Shown piece after piece: positions 27,519-37,662 of a DNA stretch of 64,000 nt. Origin of the DNA: an uncultured Roseobacter sp. GTDB taxonomy: Bacteria; Pseudomonadota; Alphaproteobacteria; Rhodobacterales; Rhodobacteraceae. Both the position numbers and the translations under genes were made by a program. Below the pieces are notes generated by a model. The model had not been told where the DNA came from. It ran no database searches and saw nothing but the letters and a program-made list of their open reading frames with translations. Within the stretch, counting starts at the first letter, position 1. Every line of letters begins with the position of its first letter. The stretch is from the NCBI RefSeq assembly GCF_947499265.1, contig NZ_CANMNK010000001.1, positions 1-64,000 of the forward strand. Reading direction: 5' to 3'.

Positions 27519-28261
27519 TCCGCCGGGGTGTTGGCTGAAACATCAGCCTTGGCCGAAGACAACGGCACCTGACGGCGCGAGCGCACGACCTGATACCCCG
27601 GCCGCCACAGATAGCGGATCGGGGCTGAGATCATGTGTACCAACCGCGTGAACGGAAAGAGCAGCGTGATCAGAAGCCCAAGGAAGATGTGCAGTTTGTA
27701 AAGCCAGTGCACGTCCACCACCATCGCCCAGGCGTTCAGGTTCCATGTCACCACGCTTTGTGACCAGGTCATGAAACGCACCATTTCGGCCCCATCCATA
27801 TGCTGCAGCGTCTGGGTGATCGTGAGCAACCCGATCAAAAGCTGCAGCCAGATCAGGCTCAGAATACCGATATCGGCAAAGCTCGATGTGGCCCGGATGC
27901 GCGGGTCGGTGAGCCGGCGGTGCAGCAGCATCGTCGCCCCGATGAGAGCGAAAATCCCCGCCGTACCGCCCACCAGAACCGCCAGCCATTGTTTCAGCGC
28001 ATAGGGAATGCCTAGCGCATCCAGCACCCAAACTGGCGTGAACAGGCCCGCCAGGTGCCCAAAGAACACGGTCAAAATGCCGACGTGAAAGAGCACCGAC
28101 CCCATGATCAACTGTTTGCGTCGCAAGAGCTGGGAAGAGCTGGATTTCCACGTGTAGGGGTCGCGTTCATAGCGCGCGATGGTGCCGACCACCAATACGG
28201 TAAGCGCGACATAGGGCATGATGCCAAAGATGATGAAGTCGAGGCTGAAGTCCGAAAACAT
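27515..28261 (-). CDS. narI: Respiratory nitrate reductase gamma subunit (cytochrome b)
   Basis: A 248-residue membrane cytochrome b subunit that oxidises quinol and passes electrons to NarH. Five hydrophobic helices are seen. Histidine ligands for the two hemes lie in LFHVGILTVFFGH (second helix) and HWLYKLHIFLGLLITLLFPFTRLVH (last helices). It follows narJ after 12 bases and overlaps the ppiC pseudogene by four bases, so it is the last intact gene of narGHJI. Confidence 0.95.
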   Translation of the reverse strand: MFSDFSLDFIIFGIMPYVALTVLVVGTIARYERDPYTWKSSSSQLLRRKQLIMGSVLFHVGILTVFFGHLAGLFTPVWVLDALGIPYALKQWLAVLVGGTAGIFALIGATMLLHRRLTDPRIRATSSFADIGILSLIWLQLLIGLLTITQTLQHMDGAEMVRFMTWSQSVVTWNLNAWAMVVDVHWLYKLHIFLGLLITLLFPFTRLVHMISAPIRYLWRPGYQVVRSRRQVPLSSAKADVSANTPAE

Positions 28262-28273
28262 GTCTCTTTCTCC

Positions 28274-28978
28274 TTATTCGGCCGCAGGATGCGGAGTTTG
28301 GGGGGTGGTGGCCTCGATGCGCGACAGCATATCGCGCACCTGCGGGCAGCCTGCGTTCGGATCGGGGCCAAAGACGACCGCGCTCTCCTCCCAGACTGCA
28401 TCCAGCGCATCCAGATCATTGGGATCGGTCTCTGGCTCTTCCAGTAACTCCGCCACGGCCTCTACGTCGGCGGTTGCACCCGAAAGCTGCGAGAGCCCGG
28501 CGAACACCGGCGCATAGAGGCTCTCACGACGCTCAAGTCGCGCGGCCAATGCCTGAAAAATATGCGCCGCATCCGCGAGCGTCTCGCGCGCCTCCCCAGC
28601 TGGACGGGTGGACAGGAATTCCAACAGCACCGGCAAGTGATCCGGCAGTTCCGAGGTTACGGGCTCAAAACCCGCCTCCCGGTAGGTTTCCATCAGGCTG
28701 ACCATCGCGCCTCCGCGGTCCCGACTTTCACCGTGCACATGCTCAAAGAGGTTAAGCGAGATCGTGCGGGAGCGGTCGAAAAGCATCACGAACCGTTCTT
28801 CCAGATCGTAGATGTCGCTTTGCGCAATCTCCTCGATCAGCGGGCGCAACGCCCGCCGCGTGGCTGCGGTCAGCCTGCTGTCGGCGGCAAGCACACCGCT
28901 GATCTCAGGCATTGCGGCCTGCAAGTCCCGCGTAGGGTAGCTCAGTATCAGGGAAAACGCTTTCAAACTGCGGTCCAT
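28274..28978 (-). CDS. narJ: Nitrate reductase assembly chaperone
   Basis: A 234-residue TorD/NarJ-family chaperone needed to insert the molybdenum cofactor into NarG before membrane docking; it is not part of the final enzyme. The helical N-terminus (LKAFSLILSYPTRDLQAAM), LFEHVHGESRDRGGAMVSL and LPVLLEFLSTR are characteristic of NarJ. Its start codon shares one base with the narH stop (TAATG), showing tight coupling. Confidence 0.94.
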   Translation of the reverse strand: MDRSLKAFSLILSYPTRDLQAAMPEISGVLAADSRLTAATRRALRPLIEEIAQSDIYDLEERFVMLFDRSRTISLNLFEHVHGESRDRGGAMVSLMETYREAGFEPVTSELPDHLPVLLEFLSTRPAGEARETLADAAHIFQALAARLERRESLYAPVFAGLSQLSGATADVEAVAELLEEPETDPNDLDALDAVWEESAVVFGPDPNAGCPQVRDMLSRIEATTPQTPHPAAE

Positions 28979-30498
28979 TACATCGCCTCCGGCATTTTAA
29001 GGGGTTTCTTCTTGCCACCAAACAGCGAGCCTTTGCTGATACCCGGTGAGCAGCCATTGGTATCGGTGAAGCCACAGCCACCGCGCAGATCATACGCCTC
29101 TTCGACCTGTTCGCGGTGGGTTGTGGGGATCACAAACCGATCCTCGTAATCGGCAAGCGCCATGATCTTATACATGTCCTCGATCATGGCGCCGGACAGG
29201 CCGACATGTTCTGCGATGCTCTCGTCAAGCACACCCCCGACCGTTTTCGCGCGCATATAGGCGCGCATCGCCAGCATCCGCTCCAGCGCGGTGACCACCG
29301 GCGCTTCGTCCCCGGCTGTCAGCATATTGGCCAGATATTTCACCGGGATCCGCAGCGATTGCACATCCGGCATATCGCCATCGGTGCCGATTTTACCTGC
29401 CTCGGCGGCGTTCTGGATCGGCGACAGGGGTGGTATGTACCAAACCATTGGTAACGTCCGATATTCCGGATGCAGCGGGAAGGCGACCTTCCAGTCCATC
29501 GCCATTTTCCAAATCGGACTTTCCTGCGCGCCTTTGATCCAGTCTTCAGGGATACCATCGGCACGGGCCGCCCTGATCACATCCGGATCGCCTGGATCGA
29601 GGAACACGCCCAGTTGCGCATCATACAGATCGGTTGTTTCCGGTGCATTTGCCGCCGCTTCGATCTTATCCGCATCATAGAGCATCACGCCCAGATAGCG
29701 GATACGCCCCACGCAGGTTTCCGAACAGACGGTAGGGTTGCCGCTTTCAATCCGCGGATAGCACAGCGTGCATTTCTCGGATTTTCCAGACTCCCAGTTG
29801 TAATAGACCTTCTTGTAGGGGCAGCCCGACACACACATGCGCCAACCCCGGCATTTCTCCTGATCGATCAGGACAATGCCGTCTTCCTCGCGCTTGTAGA
29901 TCGCGCCCGAGGGACAGGAAGCCGCACAGGTCGGATTGAGACAATGCTCACAGAGCCGTGGCAGATACATCATGAAGGTGTTTTCGTATTCTCCGTAAAT
30001 CTCCTTCTGGATGCCTTCGAAGTTGTAATCCTCCGCGCGTTTCGAAAATTCACCGCCCAGGATTTCCTCCCAGTTCGGCCCTTTCTCGATTTTCTCGATC
30101 CGCTCGCCGGTGATTTTCGAAAATGGCCGCGCCGTTGGGAAGGCCTTCATCTCCGGCGCGGATTTCAGGTGGTCGTAGTCGAAATCAAACGGCTCATAAT
30201 AGTCGTCAATCTCGGGCAGATCGGGGTTGCCAAAGATGTTGGACAATATCCGCCATTTCGCCCCCTGCTTGGGCTCCAGCCGCCCCGCCTTTGTCCGGAT
30301 CCAGCCCCCGTTCCAACGGTCCTGATTTTCCCAATCCGTGGGGTAGCCAAGGCCCGGTTTGGTCTCGACGTTATTGAACCAGGCATATTCAACACCGTCG
30401 CGGCTGGTCCAGACGTTTTTGCAGGTCACCGAGCAGGTGTGACAGCCGATGCATTTGTCCAGGTTCAGGACCATGCCGATTTGTGCGCGAACTCTCAT
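28978..30498 (-). CDS. narH: Respiratory nitrate reductase beta subunit (iron-sulfur)
   Basis: A 506-residue electron-transfer subunit with four iron-sulfur clusters. The four cysteine groups are visible: CIGCHTCSVTCKNVW near the N-terminus, CEHCLNPTCAASCPSG near 185, CRGWRMCVSGCPYKK near 215 (the tryptophan marks the 3Fe-4S site of NarH) and CTLCYPRIESGNPTVCSETC near 242. It passes electrons from NarI to NarG on the cytoplasmic side. Overlaps narG by four bases. Confidence 0.96.
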   Translation of the reverse strand: MRVRAQIGMVLNLDKCIGCHTCSVTCKNVWTSRDGVEYAWFNNVETKPGLGYPTDWENQDRWNGGWIRTKAGRLEPKQGAKWRILSNIFGNPDLPEIDDYYEPFDFDYDHLKSAPEMKAFPTARPFSKITGERIEKIEKGPNWEEILGGEFSKRAEDYNFEGIQKEIYGEYENTFMMYLPRLCEHCLNPTCAASCPSGAIYKREEDGIVLIDQEKCRGWRMCVSGCPYKKVYYNWESGKSEKCTLCYPRIESGNPTVCSETCVGRIRYLGVMLYDADKIEAAANAPETTDLYDAQLGVFLDPGDPDVIRAARADGIPEDWIKGAQESPIWKMAMDWKVAFPLHPEYRTLPMVWYIPPLSPIQNAAEAGKIGTDGDMPDVQSLRIPVKYLANMLTAGDEAPVVTALERMLAMRAYMRAKTVGGVLDESIAEHVGLSGAMIEDMYKIMALADYEDRFVIPTTHREQVEEAYDLRGGCGFTDTNGCSPGISKGSLFGGKKKPLKMPEAM

Positions 30499-33400
30499 TC
30501 TGCTGCCTCCATTTTGGCGGGCGTGTCGAGCCAGTCGACCTTCCGCATTTTTCTGACAATCACGAATTCATCCCGGTTCGACCCGACGGTGCCGTAGTAG
30601 TTGAAGCCATAGGATTGCTGCGCATAGGCACCGATCATATGGGTTGGTTTCAACGTGGTCCGGGTGACCGAATTGTGGATACCGCCCCGGTTACCGGTCT
30701 TTTCCGACCCCGGCGTATTCACGATCTTTTCCTGCGCGTGATACATGAAGATTGTGCCGTCTTTCATGCGTTGTGACACCACCGCCCGGGCCGTCAACGC
30801 CCCGTTGGCATTATAGGCTTCCACCCAGTCGTTATCGGCGATCCCGGCGCTTTTGGCGTCATTCTCGCTGATCCAGACCACAGGGCCACCCCGGTTCAGC
30901 GTCAGCATCAACAGGTTGTCAGAATAGGTGGAGTGGATGCCCCATTTCTGGTGCGGCGTGATGAAGTTCAGCACCAGATGCGGCTCGCCTTTGTCGGTGT
31001 GCACGTCATCGGTGATGGTCTTCAGATCGACAGGCGGACGGTACGACATCAGCCCCTCGCCAAAAGCCAGCATCCACAGGTGATCCTGATAGAGCTGCTG
31101 ACGACCGGTCAGCGTGCGCCAGGGGATCAGCTCATGCACGTTGGTATAGCCTGCGTTATAGCAGACCTTTTCCGACTCCAGCCCGGACCAGGTGGGCGAA
31201 GAGATGATCTTGCGCGGTTGTGCGGCGATATCGCGGAAGCGGATTTTCTCGTCTTCCTTGGGCATTGCCAGATGGGCGTGGGGACGACCCGTCGCCTGGC
31301 CCAGCGCTTCCCAGGCTTTCACCGCCACTTCGCCATTGGTCTCCGGTGCCAGCATCAGCACAACCTCGCTGGCATCAATGTCGGTGACGATCTTCGGGCA
31401 TCCTTTTGCGGGGCCGTCCGGCCATTCACCGTTCAACTCCCGCAGGTGCTGAACCTCGGTCTCGGTGTTCCAGGTGATGCCTTTGCCGCCGTTGCCGATC
31501 TTGTCCATCAGCGGACCAAGGGCGACAAACCGATCATAAAGCGCGGGGTAATCCCGCTCGACGGGCACATAGTTCGGTGCCGTCTTGCCGGGGATCAGGT
31601 CACACTCGCCTTTCTTCCAGTCCTTCACCTGATCCTGGGCAATTTCACCGGGTGTGTCGTGCAGGATCGGCAGCGCAACGATATCGGTTTCCTTGCCCAA
31701 TATCTCTGGCGCAACATCCTGGAATTTCTTGGCAATCGCCTTGAAAATCTCCCAATCCGACTTGCTTTCATAGGCCGGGTCGACTGCGGCCTGCAGCGGA
31801 TGGATGAACGGGTGCATGTCAGAGGTGTTGAGGTCGTTCTTCTCGTACCAGCTGGCGGTGGGCAACACGACATCGGAATAGACCGCGGTGGTGCTCATCC
31901 GAAAATCGATGGTCACCAGCAGATCGAGTTTGCCGCGGGGCGCCTCCGCATGCCACTTAGCCTCCTTGGGCAGTTGCCCGCCTTCTTCCCCCAGATCTTT
32001 GCCCAGAACGCCATGGTCGGTGCCCAGCAGGTGCTTGAGGAAATACTCATGCCCCTTGCCCGACGATCCCAGCAGGTTCGAGCGCCAGACAAAGAGGTTG
32101 CGAGGCCAGTTTTCCGGGGCATCCGGGTCCTCGCAGGACATTTCCAAATCCCCCGATGTCAACTGTTCCGCTACATAGGCCGGGATCTCCTGGCCCGCCG
32201 CCTTTGCCGCTTTCGCAACCTCCAGGGGGTTGGTTTTCAACTGTGGCGCCGACGGCAGCCAGCCCATCCGCTCGGCGCGGATGTTGTAGTCGATCATCGT
32301 CGCGTCCCAGTCGCCTTCCGGCGCCGTGGGCGAAATGATCTCCTCCGATGTCAACTGCTCATAGCGCCACTGATCGGTATGCGCGTACCAGGCCGAGGTG
32401 GAATTCATATGCCGCGGCGGACGCCCCCAATCGAGCGCGAAGGCCAACGGCAGCCAACCGGTTTGCGGGCGCAGCTTCTCCTGCCCCACGTAATGGGCCC
32501 AGCCGCCGCCCGATTGCCCGACGCAGCCACACATCACCAGCATGTTGATGACGCCGCGGTAGTTCATGTCCATATGATACCAGTGGTTCATCGCGGCCCC
32601 GATGATGATCATCGATTTGCCCTTGGTTTTTTCCGCGTTCTGCGCAAATTCACGCGCGACGTGGATGATCTTGTCAGCGGACACGCCGGTGATCTTCTCC
32701 GCCCAGGCCGGGGTGCCCGGAACCTCATCGGCATAGTCAGCGGCCACCCAATCGCCGCCCAGCCCCCGATCCAGACCGTAGTTGGCGCAGAAGAGATCAA
32801 AGACTGTGGCGACAATGATCTCCCCGTCGCCGGTGTCGATCTTGCGCACCGGAACCTGACGGGTCAGGATGTTCGGATGATCTGCATCGGTGGCGAATTC
32901 CGCCGTGGCGTCACCGCCGAAATAGGGGAAATCAACGCCGCGCACATCGTCGTGGTCCTCCTCCAGGATCAGCGACATTTTCAGCTCGGTCTCGGCCAAT
33001 CCAGCGCGCTCTTCTAGGTTCCATTCGCCGTCTTCGCCCCAGCGGTAGCCAATGGAGCCGTTGGGGGCGACATAGCTGCCGGATTTGCCGTCCAGCGCGA
33101 CCGTTTTCCATTCCGGGTTGTTTTCCTCGCCCAGCTTGCCATCCAGGTCATCAGCCCGCAGAAAGCGGCCCGGGATCAGACGATCATCTTTCTCCTCCAG
33201 CCTTACCAGCATGGGGAAGTCGCTGTATTTGCAGGTGTATTCCTCGAAATACGCAGTCTGACGGTCCAGGTGGAACTCCCGCAGGATCACGTGGCCAAAG
33301 GCCATCGCCAAGGCCGCATCGGTGCCCTGTTTCACATTCAGCCAGACATCGCCAAATTTCGCAGCCTCGGAATAATCCGGGCAGATCACGGCGGATTTGG

Positions 33401-34226
33401 TGCCGCGGTAGCGCGCTTCGGTGTAGAAATGTGCGTCCGGCGTGCGGGTCTGCGGCACGTTCGAGCCCCAGACGAGCAGGTAGCCCGCATTATACCAATC
33501 CGCACTTTCCGGCACATCGGTTTGCTCACCCCAGGTCATCGGCGAGGCGGGCGGCAGGTCGCAATACCAATCGTAAAAGCTCATGCAGACGCCACCCAGC
33601 AGCGACAGGTACCGTGAGCCCGCAGCATAAGAGATCATCGACATCGCCGGGATCGGCGAGAAGCCAAACACCCGGTCGGGACCGTGGGTTTTCACCGTAT
33701 AGGCATTCGCGGCAGCAGTGATCTCGGTCGCTTCATCCCAGCTAGCACGCACGAAACCGCCCTTGCCGCGGGTCTCGACATAAGACGACCGCAGGATCGG
33801 ATCGTTCTGCAGTTTGGTCCAGGCCTCGATCGGGCTCATGGTTTCCCGCATCTTGCGCCAGACCTTCATCAGCCGCCCGCGCACCAGCGGATTTTTCACC
33901 CGGTTCGCGGAGTAGAGATACCAGCTGTAGCTGGCCCCCCGCGCACAGCCGCGCGGCTCGTGATTAGGCAGGCCGGGCCGTGTGCGCGGGTAGTCAGTTT
34001 GCTGGGTTTCCCAGGTCACGATCCCGGATTTCACGTAGATCTTCCACGAACAGGATCCGGTGCAGTTCACCCCATGGGTGGAGCGGACAACTTTGTCATG
34101 TCGCCAGCGGTTGCGATAGGTGTCCTCCCAATCGCGGTTTTCGCGGGTAACCTGGCCGTGGCCATCGGAGAACTGTTCCAGTTCTTTTGACTGGAGAAAG
34201 TTCAGTCTGTCGAGCAGGTGGCTCAT
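30495..34226 (-). CDS. narG: Respiratory nitrate reductase alpha subunit (Mo-bisMGD)
   Basis: A 1243-residue molybdenum subunit of membrane-bound nitrate reductase (full length). Near the N-terminus HGVNCTGSC and CARG provide the His and three Cys that hold the FS0 cluster. DLPPASPMTWGEQTDVPES contains the Asp that ligates molybdenum in this family. The protein has no Tat signal but keeps the short N-terminal tail typical of NarG that faces the cytoplasm. The enzyme reduces nitrate to nitrite with electrons from the quinol pool via NarI and NarH. A strong coding sequence; large opposite-strand frames here are shadows. Confidence 0.97.
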   Translation of the reverse strand: MSHLLDRLNFLQSKELEQFSDGHGQVTRENRDWEDTYRNRWRHDKVVRSTHGVNCTGSCSWKIYVKSGIVTWETQQTDYPRTRPGLPNHEPRGCARGASYSWYLYSANRVKNPLVRGRLMKVWRKMRETMSPIEAWTKLQNDPILRSSYVETRGKGGFVRASWDEATEITAAANAYTVKTHGPDRVFGFSPIPAMSMISYAAGSRYLSLLGGVCMSFYDWYCDLPPASPMTWGEQTDVPESADWYNAGYLLVWGSNVPQTRTPDAHFYTEARYRGTKSAVICPDYSEAAKFGDVWLNVKQGTDAALAMAFGHVILREFHLDRQTAYFEEYTCKYSDFPMLVRLEEKDDRLIPGRFLRADDLDGKLGEENNPEWKTVALDGKSGSYVAPNGSIGYRWGEDGEWNLEERAGLAETELKMSLILEEDHDDVRGVDFPYFGGDATAEFATDADHPNILTRQVPVRKIDTGDGEIIVATVFDLFCANYGLDRGLGGDWVAADYADEVPGTPAWAEKITGVSADKIIHVAREFAQNAEKTKGKSMIIIGAAMNHWYHMDMNYRGVINMLVMCGCVGQSGGGWAHYVGQEKLRPQTGWLPLAFALDWGRPPRHMNSTSAWYAHTDQWRYEQLTSEEIISPTAPEGDWDATMIDYNIRAERMGWLPSAPQLKTNPLEVAKAAKAAGQEIPAYVAEQLTSGDLEMSCEDPDAPENWPRNLFVWRSNLLGSSGKGHEYFLKHLLGTDHGVLGKDLGEEGGQLPKEAKWHAEAPRGKLDLLVTIDFRMSTTAVYSDVVLPTASWYEKNDLNTSDMHPFIHPLQAAVDPAYESKSDWEIFKAIAKKFQDVAPEILGKETDIVALPILHDTPGEIAQDQVKDWKKGECDLIPGKTAPNYVPVERDYPALYDRFVALGPLMDKIGNGGKGITWNTETEVQHLRELNGEWPDGPAKGCPKIVTDIDASEVVLMLAPETNGEVAVKAWEALGQATGRPHAHLAMPKEDEKIRFRDIAAQPRKIISSPTWSGLESEKVCYNAGYTNVHELIPWRTLTGRQQLYQDHLWMLAFGEGLMSYRPPVDLKTITDDVHTDKGEPHLVLNFITPHQKWGIHSTYSDNLLMLTLNRGGPVVWISENDAKSAGIADNDWVEAYNANGALTARAVVSQRMKDGTIFMYHAQEKIVNTPGSEKTGNRGGIHNSVTRTTLKPTHMIGAYAQQSYGFNYYGTVGSNRDEFVIVRKMRKVDWLDTPAKMEAAE

Positions 34227-34256
34227 GTCTTTAGCTCCCTAGAGTGTGAGGTGGCG

Positions 34257-34283
34257 CCTGCGCGGAGGGGATCTCCGCACAGG
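34257..34283 (-). other. Intercistronic hairpin between narK2 and narG
   Basis: GCGGAG and CTCCGC form a 6-base stem around a 5-base loop, extended by CCTG and CAGG with one mismatch each side. It lies in the 69-base gap between the two genes and could set different RNA levels for transporter and enzyme. Not followed by a T-run, so unlikely to end transcription fully. Confidence 0.45.
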
Positions 34284-34295
34284 TGGAGATCGGGT

Positions 34296-35903
34296 TCAGG
34301 GGTTCTTGATGTAGGCGCCGGGGCGCAGGTAGAACCACCAGTTGATGACGATGCAGAGCACGTAAAAGGCGGCAAATCCGTAGAGCGCATATTCCGGGGA
34401 TCCCGCCCGCATCTGCTCACCGAAGATCTGCGGAATGAGGAAGGCGCCGTAAGCCGCTACCGCACTTGTCCATCCCAGAACGGGCCCGGCCTGTTCCTTG
34501 TTGAAGGCCACGGCAATGGTGCGGAAGGTCGAGCCGTTGCCGATGCCTGTCGCCGCGAAAAGCAGCAGGAAGATCAGCAGGAAGGGCAGGAAGTAAGTCT
34601 CTGGCGTGGCCGAGGCATAGGCCTGTTGCAGGATGTAGGCGAGCGCCAACGCACAGGCGACCATCACGATGGAGATGATCTGGGTCACTTTTGCGCCCCC
34701 GGCACGGTCCGCCCAGACGCCACCCAGCGGACGGATTAGTGCGCCAATAAACGGCCCCATCCAGGCAAACATCAAGGCAGATGGCCCGTTCGGGTTGGCC
34801 ACATCATGGGTCATGACACCGTCAACCACGATGTGCTGGAAGCCAAAAACCACCTTGATGGTCAGACCCATCGCCGCCGAATAGCCGATGAAAGAGCCAA
34901 ACGTCATCACGTAGATGATGGTCATCGCCCAGGTGTGTTTGTTGCCAAAGATCTTGTACTGGCGCGACAGGTTCTGACCGACCTGACCGGGGATCATCCG
35001 CAGCGCTGCGACGGTCAGCACGATGACGATGGGCAAAACGACCCATTTGGAGAGGCCAAAGCCCGAGCCCCCCACCGCGGCGGGCAGCATCAGCCAGAGG
35101 CCGAAGCCCGCGCAGGCCAGCCCGATGCCATACATAAACCCGATGATGCCAAAGGAACCGACGGGACCGGGGATGTTCGGGCTGACATGTTCATCGCGGA
35201 TGTTGTTCATGCCGAACCAGCCAAGGAACGCCAGTGGCACCAGTGCCAGCAGCCAGACAAAGCCCGCGTTCTGGATAAAGGTTTCGGTGCCTGCCGGGAT
35301 CTTGCCGATCAGGGTGCCGGAAGTATTCACAAGTTCCCGACCCTCGCCGCCAAAGAGACCAAAGGTCATGACCAGCGGGATCAGGATCTGCATGGTGGTC
35401 ACGCCAAAGTTGCCGAGACCCGCGTTCATGCCCAGCGAGTAACCCTGCACCTTCTTGGGAAAGAAGAAGGAGATGTTGGACATGGAGGCGGCGAAGTTCC
35501 CGCCCCCGATCCCCGACAGCAGCGCCAGGATCTGATACTGCCAGAGGGGTGTATCCGGGTTCTGCAGCGCGATGCCGGTTCCCAATGCGGGGATCATCAG
35601 AAGCGCCGTGGTGAAGAAGATTGTATTACGCCCACCCGCGATGCGGATGAAGAAGGTCGCTGGGATGCGCAGGGTGGCCCCCGACAGGCCCGCAATGGCA
35701 GTCAGCGTGAAAAGCTGCGAGGTTTCAAAGGGGTAGCCCAGATTGATCATCTGAACGGTGATGATCCCCCAATAGAGCCAAACCGCAAAACCGCAGAGCA
35801 GCGATGGAATGGAAATCCAGAGGTTGCGGTTGGCAATCCCCTTGCCGGTGGCGGCCCAGAAGGCCTCGTCATCCGGTGTGTAGTTTCTGAGATCTTGTCC
35901 CAC
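34296..35903 (-). CDS. narK2: NarK2-type nitrate/nitrite antiporter
   Basis: A 535-residue major facilitator with 12 or more helices. The two nitrate signature motifs of the NNP family are seen in GIGGGNFAASMSNISFFFPKK (near residue 155) and GIGNGSTFRTIAVAF (near 450). Its sequence is the kind grouped as NarK2, which exchanges nitrate for nitrite across the inner membrane. It follows narK1 by 66 bases and precedes narG, as expected for a nitrate respiration operon. Confidence 0.88.
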   Translation of the reverse strand: MGQDLRNYTPDDEAFWAATGKGIANRNLWISIPSLLCGFAVWLYWGIITVQMINLGYPFETSQLFTLTAIAGLSGATLRIPATFFIRIAGGRNTIFFTTALLMIPALGTGIALQNPDTPLWQYQILALLSGIGGGNFAASMSNISFFFPKKVQGYSLGMNAGLGNFGVTTMQILIPLVMTFGLFGGEGRELVNTSGTLIGKIPAGTETFIQNAGFVWLLALVPLAFLGWFGMNNIRDEHVSPNIPGPVGSFGIIGFMYGIGLACAGFGLWLMLPAAVGGSGFGLSKWVVLPIVIVLTVAALRMIPGQVGQNLSRQYKIFGNKHTWAMTIIYVMTFGSFIGYSAAMGLTIKVVFGFQHIVVDGVMTHDVANPNGPSALMFAWMGPFIGALIRPLGGVWADRAGGAKVTQIISIVMVACALALAYILQQAYASATPETYFLPFLLIFLLLFAATGIGNGSTFRTIAVAFNKEQAGPVLGWTSAVAAYGAFLIPQIFGEQMRAGSPEYALYGFAAFYVLCIVINWWFYLRPGAYIKNP

Positions 35904-35969
35904 GGTAGTCTCCTTGGAGTGATGTGTCGGTGTGGGGTCCCAGGCGTGGCCCGGGCCCCCGACTTTTGA

Positions 35970-37619
35970 TTATTCGGCTGGCGTGCGGCCTTTGGGCGGG
36001 CTGAGACGGTCCAGGGTGCTGCGCAGATCGTCTATGTCCTTGAACCTCGCGGTTACGGTCAGGCCCGCCCCGCGATCGGCAAGCCCCACCCGCTCGCTGC
36101 CCACAAAGAGGGTGGCCAGATCGGCTTCGGTTTCCTTGCGGATGCGGGCCTCGTTGGCGATGGCCTCGTCCACGGAGGAGATCACGTATTCGTCGCCAAA
36201 TCCGCCTTCGGGCTCTTTCAGCAGGAAGTAGCAGACCACCCAGCTGATGAAGGCACCGGTCGCGATGATGAAGAAGAACTGCGACGGTGTGACATACATG
36301 AAGATGAAGAGGTAAAAGACGGCCCCAACGTTGCCGTAGGCCCCGGCCATGCCAGCGATCTGACCGGTCACCCGGCGTTTGATCGATGGGATGATCCCGA
36401 AGGTCGCGCCCTCTGCACCCTGCACGAAGAACGAGCAGCCGATGGTGATGGCAATGGCAACGATCAGCGGCCAGCTGCTGTCGAGCAGACCCATGAGCGC
36501 AAAGCCGAGGGCGATCCCGATCATATAGGACAGCATCACAAAGCGGCGGTTGCCCATCCGATCGGAGACAAGCCCGCCCATGGGTCGGGCGAACAGATTC
36601 ACGAAGGCGAAGGACGACGCGATGATCCCCGCGGTGACCGGTGTCAGCCCCCAGGTTTCCTGAAAGAACAGGGGCAGCATCGACACCACGGCCAGTTCCG
36701 CCCCGAAGTTGGCGAAATAGGTGGTGTTGAGGGCCGCGACTGAACTGAAGGGATAGCGGTCATCCTCCGGCACGCCTTTGCGCAGGATCGGCAGGTTGAC
36801 CCGCAGCACCTGCCAGACCTGATAGACCACCACCACAGCGATCGCGGCATAGCAGAAGGTTGCGGTCATGGTATCGATGTAGCCAGTGTTCCGCACGCGC
36901 CAGACGAGGATCGACAGGATCCCGATCAGCGGCAGGGTAAAGGCGATCAGCAGCCCGAGGTCGCGGTAGGTAGAAACCTCCAGCGCGGCAGCTTTGCGAG
37001 GTTTTTTATGGGTGTCGCGGGTCGGGCCATCGGTGATGGCGAACCAGTAAAACACGCCATAGGCCGCCATGATGACGCCCGATGTGGCAATGGCATAACG
37101 CCAGCCATCGTCGCCGCCATAGACCGACAGGGCGACGGTGGGGATGGTCAGGGCCGCTGCTGCGGAGCCAAAGTTACCCCAGCCCGCATAGAACCCTTCG
37201 GCAAAACCGATGTCGCGCGGTCTGAACCAAAGCGCGGTCATGTGAATGCCTACCACGAAGGACGCCCCCACCGAGGACATGATCAACCGCGCGAAAAACA
37301 GCTGCTCACGCGTGTCACCCAGCGCAAACGCGAGGGTCGGCACAGCCATGGAGACCATCAGCACCGAAAACACCCGGCGCGGCCCCCATTTGTCCAACGC
37401 CATGCCGACCACAATGCGCGCCGGGATCGTCAGCGCGACGTTGGCGATGGCAAAGAGCCGCAGATCGTCTTTGGTCAGCCAGTCTGCGGATTTGAGGATG
37501 GACGACGCCAGCGGCGCCATGTTGAACCATACGTAAAAGGTGATGAAAAAGGCGATCCAGGTGAGATGGAGCGCGCGGATTTCTCGGTTTTTGAACCGGA
37601 ATACGTCTGAAACTTGCAT
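35970..37619 (-). CDS. narK1: NarK1-type nitrate/proton symporter
   Basis: A 549-residue major facilitator protein. Features are FRFKNREIRALHLTWIAFFITFYVWFNMAPL at the N-terminus and the signatures GFYAGWGNFGSAAAALTIP and GMAGAYGNVGAVFYL, which match the NarK1 subgroup of nitrate transporters (nitrate/proton symport). It has a longer C-terminal cytoplasmic tail than NarK2. In Paracoccus the two transporters are fused in one protein; here they are separate genes in the same order. Confidence 0.88.
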   Translation of the reverse strand: MQVSDVFRFKNREIRALHLTWIAFFITFYVWFNMAPLASSILKSADWLTKDDLRLFAIANVALTIPARIVVGMALDKWGPRRVFSVLMVSMAVPTLAFALGDTREQLFFARLIMSSVGASFVVGIHMTALWFRPRDIGFAEGFYAGWGNFGSAAAALTIPTVALSVYGGDDGWRYAIATSGVIMAAYGVFYWFAITDGPTRDTHKKPRKAAALEVSTYRDLGLLIAFTLPLIGILSILVWRVRNTGYIDTMTATFCYAAIAVVVVYQVWQVLRVNLPILRKGVPEDDRYPFSSVAALNTTYFANFGAELAVVSMLPLFFQETWGLTPVTAGIIASSFAFVNLFARPMGGLVSDRMGNRRFVMLSYMIGIALGFALMGLLDSSWPLIVAIAITIGCSFFVQGAEGATFGIIPSIKRRVTGQIAGMAGAYGNVGAVFYLFIFMYVTPSQFFFIIATGAFISWVVCYFLLKEPEGGFGDEYVISSVDEAIANEARIRKETEADLATLFVGSERVGLADRGAGLTVTARFKDIDDLRSTLDRLSPPKGRTPAE

Positions 37620-37662
37620 ATCGAACCTCGGTCAGGCTTGAAAACGGCAGGGCAGTGAGTGG

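Noticed and set aside
30933..33017. A 694-residue plus-strand open frame opposite narG
   Set aside because: It is a shadow of the high-GC narG gene; its translation has no family features and narG fits perfectly on the minus strand.
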